From positions 1 to 32,243 of the forward strand of contig JAGQYO010000041.1 of assembly GCA_020435995.1 (NCBI GenBank): a stretch of DNA of 32,243 bases, written 5' to 3'. This DNA is from Flavobacteriales bacterium. GTDB taxonomy: Bacteria; Bacteroidota; Bacteroidia; Flavobacteriales_G; Salibacteraceae. Position 1 is the first letter of the stretch, and each line of letters opens with the position of its first letter. This document shows positions 25,852 through 32,243 of the stretch, in pieces. The position numbers and the translations under genes are program-made. The notes below the pieces were generated by a model. It ran no database searches, was not told where the DNA came from, and saw only the letters and a list, made by a program, of their open reading frames with translations.

Positions 25852-26214
25852 TTATTTTTTCTTTCTAAAGGTTTTTCTAAATAATTTGGTGGTAGATCGC
25901 CACCAACGAATGGCAAAAAAGTCTCTTTTGTGGTCATTATGACGTGTAGCTTTTTTCATATTTCGCTTCATTCTCTTTCTTGTGGATTTGGTTTGGTTTG
26001 ACCGGTGAAGCCGTCTTAGTTCTTCTGAAACATCTACAGTTTCTGCATTGGATTTGTCGGTACTTTTATGTCCTTTTTTGGTTTCACGCTTTAATTTCCC
26101 TTTACTTGGTACATCATTTTTTTGGCCAAGTAGCTGGTTTGGGAGAATGCTCCCGAATAATAATAATATGAAGAAAAGGACAATTCTCAAATTGCGGTAG
26201 TTTTGCAAGTGCAT
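25852..26214 (-). CDS. Small, very basic secreted protein
   Basis: 120 residues from ATG 26214. An N-terminal hydrophobic segment (RIVLFFILLLFGSILP, about 9-24) is followed by LLGQ, a plausible cleavage site. The mature part is dense in Lys and Arg (TRKRMKRNMKK, KLFRKTFRKKK), with one Trp-Trp pair near residue 101. I do not recognise a family. High positive charge plus export suggests binding to nucleic acid, LPS or acidic surface polymer, but this is inference. Divergent neighbour: its ATG overlaps that of the Rieske-like lipoprotein (CATG 26212-26215). A TTG at 26232 would add six residues. Confidence 0.6.
   Translation of the reverse strand: MHLQNYRNLRIVLFFILLLFGSILPNQLLGQKNDVPSKGKLKRETKKGHKSTDKSNAETVDVSEELRRLHRSNQTKSTRKRMKRNMKKATRHNDHKRDFFAIRWWRSTTKLFRKTFRKKK
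26198..26205 (+). promoter_or_regulatory. Bacteroidota -7 box (TAGTTTTG) for the Rieske-like lipoprotein
   Basis: An exact TAnnTTTG, only seven bases before the ATG at 26213. If used, the message would begin at or within a few bases of the start codon and be leaderless. It lies inside the 5' end of the divergent gene's coding sequence. Confidence 0.45.
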
Positions 26215-26650
26215 GATAAAATTGATTTTCAAAGTTAGTGTTATACTTTATTATATCGCTCTTTTAATAGGATGTAAAAAGGACAAGAAGGAAGAGGTCT
26301 ATAATCAATTGCCTGAAGTACCAGTAAATATTTATATAAACCTGAGTGAACCTGCGTATTTTGGTTTAACGGTAATTGGCGGCTACACTTATATAGATGG
26401 TGGCTCAAGGGGAATCATAGTGTATAGAACATCTGATGAGTACAAGGCTTATGAAAGACATACACCCTACGAGTCGGAAAAACCCTGCGCCCAAGTATCA
26501 GTTGATTCTACTGCTACCTTTATGGTTGACGAGTGCTCTGGCTCTCGTTTTTATTTAATCGACGGTAGTGTTGAGCGCGGGCCGGCTACAATTCCTTTGA
26601 AACAATATTTCACTTCTGAAAACCAAGGAAGTCTTCGGATATATAACTAA
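26213..26650 (+). CDS. Lipoprotein with degenerate Rieske-like fold
   Basis: 145 residues. Lipoprotein signal MIKLIFKVSVILYYIALLIGC with Cys21 as the acylated residue, then the charged segment KKDKKEE. The C-terminal half follows a Rieske pattern: YRTSDEYKAYERHTPYE, KPCAQV, DECSGSRFYLIDGSVERGPATIPLKQY, where a true Rieske protein has CPHxxC and CPCHGSxFdl with a later GPA. The two ligand histidines are absent at the expected places, so binding of a [2Fe-2S] cluster is doubtful. Related His-less proteins are common in Bacteroidota (from memory). The ATG at 26213 gives the signal peptide with no extra residues. A bidirectional terminator follows. Confidence 0.72.
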   Translation: MIKLIFKVSVILYYIALLIGCKKDKKEEVYNQLPEVPVNIYINLSEPAYFGLTVIGGYTYIDGGSRGIIVYRTSDEYKAYERHTPYESEKPCAQVSVDSTATFMVDECSGSRFYLIDGSVERGPATIPLKQYFTSENQGSLRIYN

Positions 26651-26678
26651 AAAAGGGCCGAATTTCGGCCCCTTTTTT
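26651..26678. terminator. Bidirectional terminator between the Rieske-like gene and ahcY
   Basis: A GC-rich stem (GGGCCGA 26655-26661 with TCGGCCC 26665-26671) flanked by A-run and T-run on the two sides lies directly between two convergent genes and can end both transcripts. Confidence 0.85.
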
Positions 26679-26700
26679 TATTGATTGAATAATTTTAAGA

Positions 26701-28020
26701 TTAATATCTGTAGTGCTCCGGCTTATAAGGTCCTTCAACATCCACTCCTATATAGTCCGCTTGATCTTTTCTCAATACGGTTAATTCAACGCCAATTTTA
26801 GCAAGGTGCAGATAAGCTACTTTTTCATCAAGGTGTTTAGGCAACATATATACCTTGTTTTCATAAGCTGAAGAATTCGTCCAAAGTTCCAGTTGAGCCA
26901 AAGTTTGATTTGTAAACGAGTTACTCATCACAAAAGAAGGATGTCCAGTGGCACAACCTAAATTTACCAACCTTCCTTCAGCAAGAATAATGATGTCGTT
27001 GCCATTTACATTATAAATATCAACTTGTGGTTTTACGGTTATCTTAGTAGAACCATGATTTTTAATTAACCATGCCATATCGATTTCATTGTCAAAGTGG
27101 CCAATGTTGCAAACAATAGTTTTGTCTTTCATAGCCAAGAAATGCTGGCTCTGCACGATGTCCTTATTACCAGTAGTGGTAACCACGATATCAACATTGT
27201 CTACAACACTCTCTAATTTTTTAACCGCAAATCCGTCCATTGCTGCTTGAAGCGCGCAAATAGGATCAACTTCGGTAACGATTACTCTAGCACCAGCACC
27301 TCTCAAGGAAGCAGCAGAGCCTTTACCTACATCGCCATATCCACAAACTACGGCTACTTTTCCAGCCATCATTACGTCCGTAGCACGGCGGATAGAATCA
27401 ACTAACGATTCTTTACAACCATATTTGTTGTCAAATTTTGATTTGGTTACCGAGTCATTCACATTAATTGCAGGCATTACCAAAGTGCCATTTTTCATTC
27501 TTTCATACAAGCGATGAACCCCAGTAGTAGTTTCTTCTGAAAGACCTTTAATGTCTTTGGTAAGTTCAGGATATCGATCAAATACCATGTTGGTAAGATC
27601 GCCACCATCGTCCAAAATCATATTCAAAGGTTTGCCACCTTCGAAAGCAAATAAAGTTTGTTCTATACACCAATCAAACTCTTCGTCATTCATTCCTTTC
27701 CACGCGTAAACTGGAACACCTGACTCTGCTATGGCTGCAGCCGCGTGATCTTGCGTAGAAAAAATATTGCAGGAAGACCAACTTACCTCCGCACCTAGGG
27801 CAACTAATGTCTCAATGAGAACGGCCGTTTGAATTGTCATGTGCAAACAACCTGCGATTCGAGCTCCTGCTAATGGCTTAGTATTGCCATATTCTTCACG
27901 CAAACTCATTAATCCAGGCATTTCTGCTTCTGCCAATCTTATTTCATTTCTTCCCCATGGGGCGAGAGAAATGTCTTTTACTTTGTACTTAGGTGTTGCT
28001 TCTGTATTTGTATTATTCAT
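26701..28020 (-). CDS. ahcY: Adenosylhomocysteinase (SAH hydrolase)
   Basis: 439 residues from ATG 28020, the usual length. Cytosolic NAD-dependent enzyme that splits S-adenosylhomocysteine into adenosine and homocysteine, recycling the by-product of methylation. Markers: substrate-domain motifs [36 protein letters not shown] and [17 protein letters not shown]; the NAD-binding [18 protein letters not shown]; the C-terminal [14 protein letters not shown]; and the final KPEHYRY. An alternative start at TTG 28053 falls inside the -7 box, so it can be dismissed. It is transcribed alone, with a terminator shared with the convergent gene. Confidence 0.98.
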   Translation of the reverse strand: MNNTNTEATPKYKVKDISLAPWGRNEIRLAEAEMPGLMSLREEYGNTKPLAGARIAGCLHMTIQTAVLIETLVALGAEVSWSSCNIFSTQDHAAAAIAESGVPVYAWKGMNDEEFDWCIEQTLFAFEGGKPLNMILDDGGDLTNMVFDRYPELTKDIKGLSEETTTGVHRLYERMKNGTLVMPAINVNDSVTKSKFDNKYGCKESLVDSIRRATDVMMAGKVAVVCGYGDVGKGSAASLRGAGARVIVTEVDPICALQAAMDGFAVKKLESVVDNVDIVVTTTGNKDIVQSQHFLAMKDKTIVCNIGHFDNEIDMAWLIKNHGSTKITVKPQVDIYNVNGNDIIILAEGRLVNLGCATGHPSFVMSNSFTNQTLAQLELWTNSSAYENKVYMLPKHLDEKVAYLHLAKIGVELTVLRKDQADYIGVDVEGPYKPEHYRY

Positions 28021-28050
28021 AAGTTCCTTTATGTTTGAAAAAAAACGCTG

Positions 28051-28058
28051 CAAAAGTA
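28051..28058 (-). promoter_or_regulatory. Bacteroidota -7 box (TACTTTTG) for ahcY
   Basis: On the minus strand TACTTTTG lies 30 bases before the ATG at 28020. It is flanked by ggc and cagcg, nearly the same as before bipA. No clear -33 element at the standard distance. Confidence 0.65.
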
Positions 28059-28101
28059 GCCATTAAATAGTTATTCTTTAGCCTAAAAGCTTGAGCTAAA
28101 T

Positions 28102-28728
28102 ATGAGTGCAAATAGAATACAGAAATTAGAGTTAGAAAACCAGTCTATTTATTATTGGTTTTGTAGTCATTCTAGTGATGCGCTGCGAAAAGAAATCACC
28201 CTTTCAGAGGAAGAAGTTGTGATGTTCACGGGCTTCACTCATGAACGCCGGCGCAAAGAATTTTTGGCAGTCAGGGTTTTGCTCAAAGCGTTTTCGGGCC
28301 ATGAGAAAATTTACTACGATACCAATGGACGTCCGTTTTTAAAAAGCGGAAAGAAAATTAGTGTTAGCCACAGCCATGGCGTTGTTATGCTGGGTGTTTG
28401 CAATTCTGAAATAGGTGTAGATGTAGAAAAAATAAGTCCGAAAATAGAGCGAATTAAGCACAAATTTCTAAATGATTTAGAATTCCAATGGTATAATTCA
28501 TTAGAGACATTGACCTTGATTTGGTCGGTAAAAGAGGCGATTTTTAAGTTGTATTCGAAAATAGTTTTCCTTGAATTTGCAAAGGACATTTGCGTAATAG
28601 AATTAAGCCAAAACGAAGAGCCAAGTTTTGTGCGGGTTAAAGTTTTAAAGAGTGGTTTTGAAAACGAATTTAGTTTGGGGTATTTCAAAAAGGAGGGTTT
28701 CATCTTTACTTTTACCTTGATTGACTAA
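28102..28728 (+). CDS. 4'-phosphopantetheinyl transferase, Sfp type
   Basis: 208 residues. Sfp/AcpT-like fold with the metal-binding motif GVDVE (105-109), SVSHSHG (88-93) in the coenzyme A-binding region, and the C-terminal WSVKEAIFKLYSK (141-153, WxxKEAxxK). It transfers the phosphopantetheine arm of CoA to a serine in acyl or peptidyl carrier proteins, so it is needed for fatty-acid-type, polyketide or non-ribosomal synthesis. No carrier protein is nearby. ATG start at 28102. The following gene's ATG lies ten bases after this stop codon, so it is probably the first gene of a three-gene operon. Confidence 0.92.
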   Translation: MSANRIQKLELENQSIYYWFCSHSSDALRKEITLSEEEVVMFTGFTHERRRKEFLAVRVLLKAFSGHEKIYYDTNGRPFLKSGKKISVSHSHGVVMLGVCNSEIGVDVEKISPKIERIKHKFLNDLEFQWYNSLETLTLIWSVKEAIFKLYSKIVFLEFAKDICVIELSQNEEPSFVRVKVLKSGFENEFSLGYFKKEGFIFTFTLID

Positions 28729-28738
28729 TATTGTGTTG

Positions 28739-29473
28739 ATGATTCAAGAGCAACTGAACAATTTGAAGGAGGCCCAAAAAAAAGGCTTAGCTGTTTTGAT
28801 CGATCCAGATAAAATGGATCAAAAATCGCTTCAAAAAAGAATTAAACTTTGCAATGTAAACCAAGTCGATTTCATTTTTATCGGTGGTAGCTTGGTTGCA
28901 GGCAATTCTATGGATGATGCCATAAGTGAAATCAAACAACTTACTTCAATACCTGTAATAATCTTTCCAGGCAGTGTATATCAAATTTCAAAAAAAGCGG
29001 ATGCCTTGCTATTTCTTTCATTGGTTTCGGGTCGAAACCCAGAGTATCTTATAGGAAATCAAGTAATTGCCGCGCCTTATATTAAGAAATTAGGCATTGA
29101 AGCGCTCTCCACAGCTTACATGTTAATCGATGCTGGAGCAATGACTACGGCGAGTTATATAAGCGGAAGCGCCCCTATTCCTGCTAATAAACCTTCTATT
29201 GCGTTAGCTACAGCCCAAGCATCAGAATTATTAGGCTTTAGGAATGTCTACTTGGATGCGGGAAGTGGCGCTCAAGATTGTATTGGGCAAGAAATGATTA
29301 ATAAAGTAGCTCGAGAAATTAAATTACCTTTAATTGTAGGTGGCGGGATAACCAACCCCGAGAAAATAAAAATGGCCTGGGAAGCCGGAGCAGATGTGGT
29401 AGTTGTGGGAAATGCCATTGAGTTGCGGCCAAGTCTCATTCAAGAGTTTAGTGAAATAAAATTTAGCCTTTAA
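28739..29473 (+). CDS. Geranylgeranyl/heptaprenylglyceryl phosphate synthase (GGGPS/PcrB family)
   Basis: 244 residues. TIM barrel with the family motifs GLAVLIDPDK (about 16-25), DFIFIGGSLV, IPVIIFPGSVYQISKKADA, LFLSLVSGRNPEYLIG, NVYLDAGSGA, and GGGITNPEKIKMAWEAGAD followed by VVVGNAIE. The enzyme joins a polyprenyl diphosphate to sn-glycerol-1-phosphate by an ether bond, the first step of archaeal-type lipids. Several Bacteroidota have a homolog of the archaeal-like group, and chain length cannot be read here. A glycerol-1-phosphate dehydrogenase is not in the window. ATG 28739 is preferred; earlier GTG, TTG and TTG codons (28733, 28736, 28721) are possible. Confidence 0.92.
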   Translation: MIQEQLNNLKEAQKKGLAVLIDPDKMDQKSLQKRIKLCNVNQVDFIFIGGSLVAGNSMDDAISEIKQLTSIPVIIFPGSVYQISKKADALLFLSLVSGRNPEYLIGNQVIAAPYIKKLGIEALSTAYMLIDAGAMTTASYISGSAPIPANKPSIALATAQASELLGFRNVYLDAGSGAQDCIGQEMINKVAREIKLPLIVGGGITNPEKIKMAWEAGADVVVVGNAIELRPSLIQEFSEIKFSL

Positions 29474-29478
29474 GCACA

Positions 29479-30111
29479 GTGAAGTTAATTGTAATCTCCA
29501 GCCCGAATAAATCCAATTCAGAACTAAAGCATATCATTAATTTTTTTGAAAATGGATTAGAAATTTTTCATATCAAAAAGAAGGGGTTTACGAATGCCAA
29601 AATGATTGAGTTTATTAATTCAATTCCGAGGAAATACCACGAAAGGCTTGTCCTTCATTCTCACTATCATTTAGCCGTTAAATTTTCTGTTAGGGGAATC
29701 CATAAAGGGTCCAAACGCAAGTTCAAGTTTTTTTCGGTTATAAAATTTTACTATGCACGTTTTTTTGGCAGATCTTTGAGAGTGAGCAAGTCATTTAATT
29801 CGATACAAAGTTTGACTTCGGATAAAGGTAAGTATGATTATGTGCTGCTAAGCCCCATATTTGATCGGCATGATATGCAGGAATTTAGTGCTGCTTATAG
29901 CGAAAAACAGCTAAGAAATGTACTGTTCAAATGCCAACATAATGTAATTGCCTTCGGAGGAGTAAAGGAGAGTCGTGTTAATTTAGCCAGAAGAACTGGA
30001 TTTGACGGAGTTGCAGTACATTCAGATATATGGAGGGAAAAGCAGAATCGATTGGCGAAGTTTATTGGGTTGATTAACGCGGTAAAGGAAGCAGAAAAAA
30101 ATATCAATTAA
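29479..30111 (+). CDS. Divergent thiamine-phosphate-synthase-like (TenI/ThiE fold) protein
   Basis: 210 residues with GTG start at 29479, five bases after the GGGPS stop. The overall plan is ThiE/TenI: MKLIVISSPN strand, FENGLEIFHIKKKG, LVLHSHYHLAVKFSVRGIHKG, DYVLLSPIF, and VIAFGGVKESRVNLARRTGFDGVAVHSDIW. Where ThiE has a TxTK-type loop and the GxHLGQxD motif, this protein has DRHDMQEF and IHKGSKRKF, so the usual pyrimidine and pyrophosphate contacts are missing. It may have lost thiamine phosphate synthase activity and taken on another role, as in TenI. No other thi gene is nearby. It converges on the porin gene and overlaps it by eight bases. Confidence 0.75.
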   Translation: MKLIVISSPNKSNSELKHIINFFENGLEIFHIKKKGFTNAKMIEFINSIPRKYHERLVLHSHYHLAVKFSVRGIHKGSKRKFKFFSVIKFYYARFFGRSLRVSKSFNSIQSLTSDKGKYDYVLLSPIFDRHDMQEFSAAYSEKQLRNVLFKCQHNVIAFGGVKESRVNLARRTGFDGVAVHSDIWREKQNRLAKFIGLINAVKEAEKNIN

Positions 30112-32083
30112 GAAACTCCCACTGAATCCCGAACTTTAGCGCCCTATCTGACATGGGATAGTGTGGTGCAGCATAGTAGTTATAGTAAGGAATACCTTCT
30201 GCAACGTTAGCTACCTTAACGAAAAATGATGCACGGTCGACTCGAACCATCATAAAGAAATCCAGTATTGGGGATAATCCGATTTTTTTTTGTGTTTGTA
30301 CCAGATACTGCCGAATTGCTGGGTTATATACGTCGCCAAAATATTCGCTAGTAAGGTATAAGTCTACCCCAAGTCTCACAAGCATTTCTTTTTGAAACAT
30401 GAGGGTTTCAAAATAAAAGCTATTGTGGGTCAACAACTCAGGAAGGTTTATTATTCCTATTTGATCAACAAACTGATATTGCAACTTCAGCCGTAAATGG
30501 AATTTATATACGTTGAAATATTGTTGGGCATAGGCCGAGAATACGTTAATGTCGCTGTTGTATTGCTTTACACTAGATAATTCATCGAAATACAAGTGGT
30601 TTATTGTGGATTGATAATAAGTCCCGAAGGTGAGATTTAAATGCGGAATTTTTAGGTCTCCGCCAAAAAACAATGCGCCTTGATCATTCAGGTTGGGATT
30701 TGCCCAAGAATAAACGGTGGATTCATAACTATTAAAAATCAATGAAGGGGAATATGACCGATAACAACCATTGAATGCCAATTGTAGTTTATTTAATTTA
30801 TGCTTCGTTTTCCCTTCAATTAAAAAATCGCCGCCATTGTAGCCATCTAGGTATAATTTTCCCCCAAGATCAAAAGAATGAGGCTGTTTAGGATTTGACT
30901 GTATGCTCGATAGAAGGTATAAATTAGTGAAATATTGATTGTTCAATAGTTCCTCTCCCCACGAATAGGTAGATCTCTGTTTATATTCGGTGTATTGGTA
31001 TCCAGCTCCCGCATTTAGAGTAAGGTTGCCTTTATGAACATCATTGCTGCCTAAACGAATGGATACAAGAGCTTCGTTAACTAAATCATTGGTAAAGGTT
31101 TTGTCAATAATATCATAGTTGCCATAGGGTAAGGGGTTGGAGTAATTCGAGGAGTCGACAAATTGGTCTTCGTAGGTGTATTCTGCAAGGTTGTAGGTGC
31201 CATTGTGAGAAAAACTTAATCTTGGAATAGTCCATTCCGATACAACTGAATCCAAGTAGATGGAATCATTTTCATCCTTATAATAAGTGCGTTTTGTGGA
31301 ACCTAGGTTAAACCGCTGGCGAATATTATATTCATAATTTCTGCTGGTGTTTTTTGCGGAATTAAATCGAATTGGAATTGCCGTTCGGTTTACCTTTTGC
31401 AGCGAATACTCGAAAAGCGTGTCGTTTATTATACCTCCGTTTTCCTCGTAATAGGTGTCGTTGTATATTAAAGTTCCTAGAATATTATAACGATTATCTT
31501 TTGATCGGGCACTTTGAAAAAACCTAAAATTATTGATGGCTGTTTTTTGCCTTGGATAAAACCCTTCGCCACCAGTTTTTTTGTATTGAATTCCCCAATT
31601 CCAATTTTCTCGAATGTTTTGTGAAAATTCAATATCGATTCCCTCTTCCTTTTTGGCTCCGTTGATATATGAAACTTTGGCGTAAGGCTGTGAAAGTTCA
31701 AAATATTTTATGGAGTCGCTTAAAAAACGAAAATCATTTATTTGATCGAAATCTAAATCAATGTTGGTTTTTTTTGAAAGGGTGAAAATGAGATTTTTTT
31801 GGGGTCCGCCGTTAATGCCGAGATTCGTTTTGAAATTATATTGTTGGGGTGAGTAGTAGAAGAATTTTTCTAAACTGCTATCTATTGCACAAGTGAATGG
31901 CGTATCTGCGGAGAACTGATGCGGTAAAAACTCTGAAAAATTTTCTAACTTTTTTACCTTGGGTTTAGTGGTATCCGCCTTGCCAGTTATAATTTTTGAT
32001 TGCCCATACGAAATGGACACCACTATGCATAGAACTGCTAGGGCACTTACTGTTTTATAAAGGTAAAATCTCAAGACTGCCAA
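30104..32083 (-). CDS. Putative porin (Porin_10 family)
   Basis: 659 residues. Signal peptide (FYLYKTVSALAVLCIVVSISYG followed by Q), then the N-terminal pattern of Bacteroidota putative porins: YSPQQYNFKTNLGINGG, YAKVSYINGAKKEEGIDIEFSQN, NWNWGIQYKKTGGEGFYPRQK, RYNILGTLIYND, NGGIIND. The remainder is dense in aromatic beta strands ending LKFGIQWEFLN, as expected for a large outer-membrane barrel. Substrate unknown. The start is uncertain: TTG 32083 overlaps a perfect -7 box TATTTTTG (32081-32088), so TTG 32074 is equally plausible and would give a nearly leaderless message. No ATG is available before the signal peptide. Confidence 0.82.
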   Translation of the reverse strand: MAVLRFYLYKTVSALAVLCIVVSISYGQSKIITGKADTTKPKVKKLENFSEFLPHQFSADTPFTCAIDSSLEKFFYYSPQQYNFKTNLGINGGPQKNLIFTLSKKTNIDLDFDQINDFRFLSDSIKYFELSQPYAKVSYINGAKKEEGIDIEFSQNIRENWNWGIQYKKTGGEGFYPRQKTAINNFRFFQSARSKDNRYNILGTLIYNDTYYEENGGIINDTLFEYSLQKVNRTAIPIRFNSAKNTSRNYEYNIRQRFNLGSTKRTYYKDENDSIYLDSVVSEWTIPRLSFSHNGTYNLAEYTYEDQFVDSSNYSNPLPYGNYDIIDKTFTNDLVNEALVSIRLGSNDVHKGNLTLNAGAGYQYTEYKQRSTYSWGEELLNNQYFTNLYLLSSIQSNPKQPHSFDLGGKLYLDGYNGGDFLIEGKTKHKLNKLQLAFNGCYRSYSPSLIFNSYESTVYSWANPNLNDQGALFFGGDLKIPHLNLTFGTYYQSTINHLYFDELSSVKQYNSDINVFSAYAQQYFNVYKFHLRLKLQYQFVDQIGIINLPELLTHNSFYFETLMFQKEMLVRLGVDLYLTSEYFGDVYNPAIRQYLVQTQKKIGLSPILDFFMMVRVDRASFFVKVANVAEGIPYYNYYAAPHYPMSDRALKFGIQWEFLN

Positions 32084-32088
32084 AAATA
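32081..32088 (-). promoter_or_regulatory. Bacteroidota -7 box (TATTTTTG) for the putative porin
   Basis: On the minus strand TATTTTTG fits TAnnTTTG exactly, but it overlaps the TTG that opens the porin frame. No convincing -33 element. Confidence 0.35.
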
Positions 32089-32167
32089 AGAAAGGGTAGT
32101 GGAGCTATACTTGAATTTTAATTGAATTATTCCCAATTTATGAGGGGTTATATATTTGAGAATTAGT

Positions 32168-32207
32168 CAAAAAAAAACCCATCTAGTTACCTAGACGGGT
32201 TTTTTTT
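32168..32207. terminator. Terminator after the 5S rRNA
   Basis: AACCC-ATCTAG (to 32186) pairs with CTAGAC-GGGTT (from 32191) around a 4-nt loop; A-run on the left and T-run on the right. On the minus strand it sits a few bases beyond the 5S 3' end and so ends the rRNA operon; it could also act in the other direction. Confidence 0.88.
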
Positions 32208-32212
32208 AAAAT

Positions 32213-32243
32213 CGGCGGCGACCTACTCTCCCACTTAGTATAG
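32213..32243 (-). rRNA. rrf: 5S rRNA, 3' end only (cut by window edge)
   Basis: On the minus strand the last bases read ctatactaagtgggagagta and then ggtcgccgcc, the conserved 3' part of a Bacteroidota 5S rRNA. Only about 31 of ~110 bases lie in the window. The terminator at 32168-32207 follows. This implies a 16S-23S-5S operon beyond the right edge, read towards this window. Confidence 0.9.

Noticed and set aside
28021-28053. TTG start for ahcY
   Set aside because: It lies inside the -7 box on the minus strand; ATG 28020 gives the normal length.
1-32243. CRISPR array, insertion sequence, prophage or defence island
   Set aside because: I see no regularly spaced repeats, transposase, integrase, phage structural gene or known defence enzyme.

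Overview
The window comes from an AT-rich member of the Bacteroidota, most likely a Flavobacteriales or Cytophagales relative. The evidence is a type IX secretion (T9SS) style C-terminal domain next to a PorV/PorQ-family barrel, a TonB-dependent receptor with a CarboxypepD_reg head, a Porin_10-type putative porin, a bacterial GGGP/PcrB-type prenylglyceryl phosphate synthase, a DUF3127 protein, and several copies of the Bacteroidota -7 promoter element TAnnTTTG. Shine-Dalgarno sequences are mostly absent, as is usual in this phylum.

Layout. 1-489: tRNA-Leu(UAG) on the minus strand with its terminator, followed by three consecutive hairpins. 490-1814: flavin-reductase-fold protein, DUF3127 protein with an SSB-like acidic tip, terminator. 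1840-5131: AtoE-type short-chain fatty acid transporter and the ribosome-associated GTPase BipA/TypA. 5128-6765: a divergent pair, a small outer-membrane barrel and an HSDL2-like short-chain dehydrogenase. 6758-14690, all minus: an N,N-dimethylformamidase-like lipoprotein, a secreted BNR/VPS10-type propeller protein, a SPOR-domain membrane protein, a family 2 glycosyltransferase and an LPG_synthase_TM/flippase-like membrane protein. 14729-16136: ruvC, then a convergent greA-HIT pair. 16215-25661, all minus: one apparent operon of TonB-dependent receptor, a 1496-residue secreted protein with a T9SS-like C-terminus, and a PorV/PorQ-type barrel. 25852-26650: a divergent pair of small secreted proteins whose ATG codons overlap (CATG). 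26701-28020: ahcY. 28102-30111: a plus-strand operon of Sfp-type phosphopantetheinyl transferase, prenylglyceryl phosphate synthase and a degenerate thiamine-phosphate-synthase-like protein. 30104-32083: putative porin. 32168-32243: a terminator and the 3' end of a minus-strand 5S rRNA, so an rRNA operon lies just beyond the window.

Most genes are housekeeping or cell-envelope functions. The least understood unit is the three-gene outer-membrane operon at 16215-25661. Its layout suggests a dedicated secreted substrate encoded between its own TonB-dependent receptor and its own PorV-like partner. Other points of interest are the SSB-like tip on the DUF3127 protein, a lipoprotein gene with no canonical start codon before its signal peptide, a Rieske-like lipoprotein without the metal-ligand histidines, and four convergent gene pairs that overlap at their stop codons. 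No CRISPR array, insertion sequence, prophage or obvious defence island is visible.
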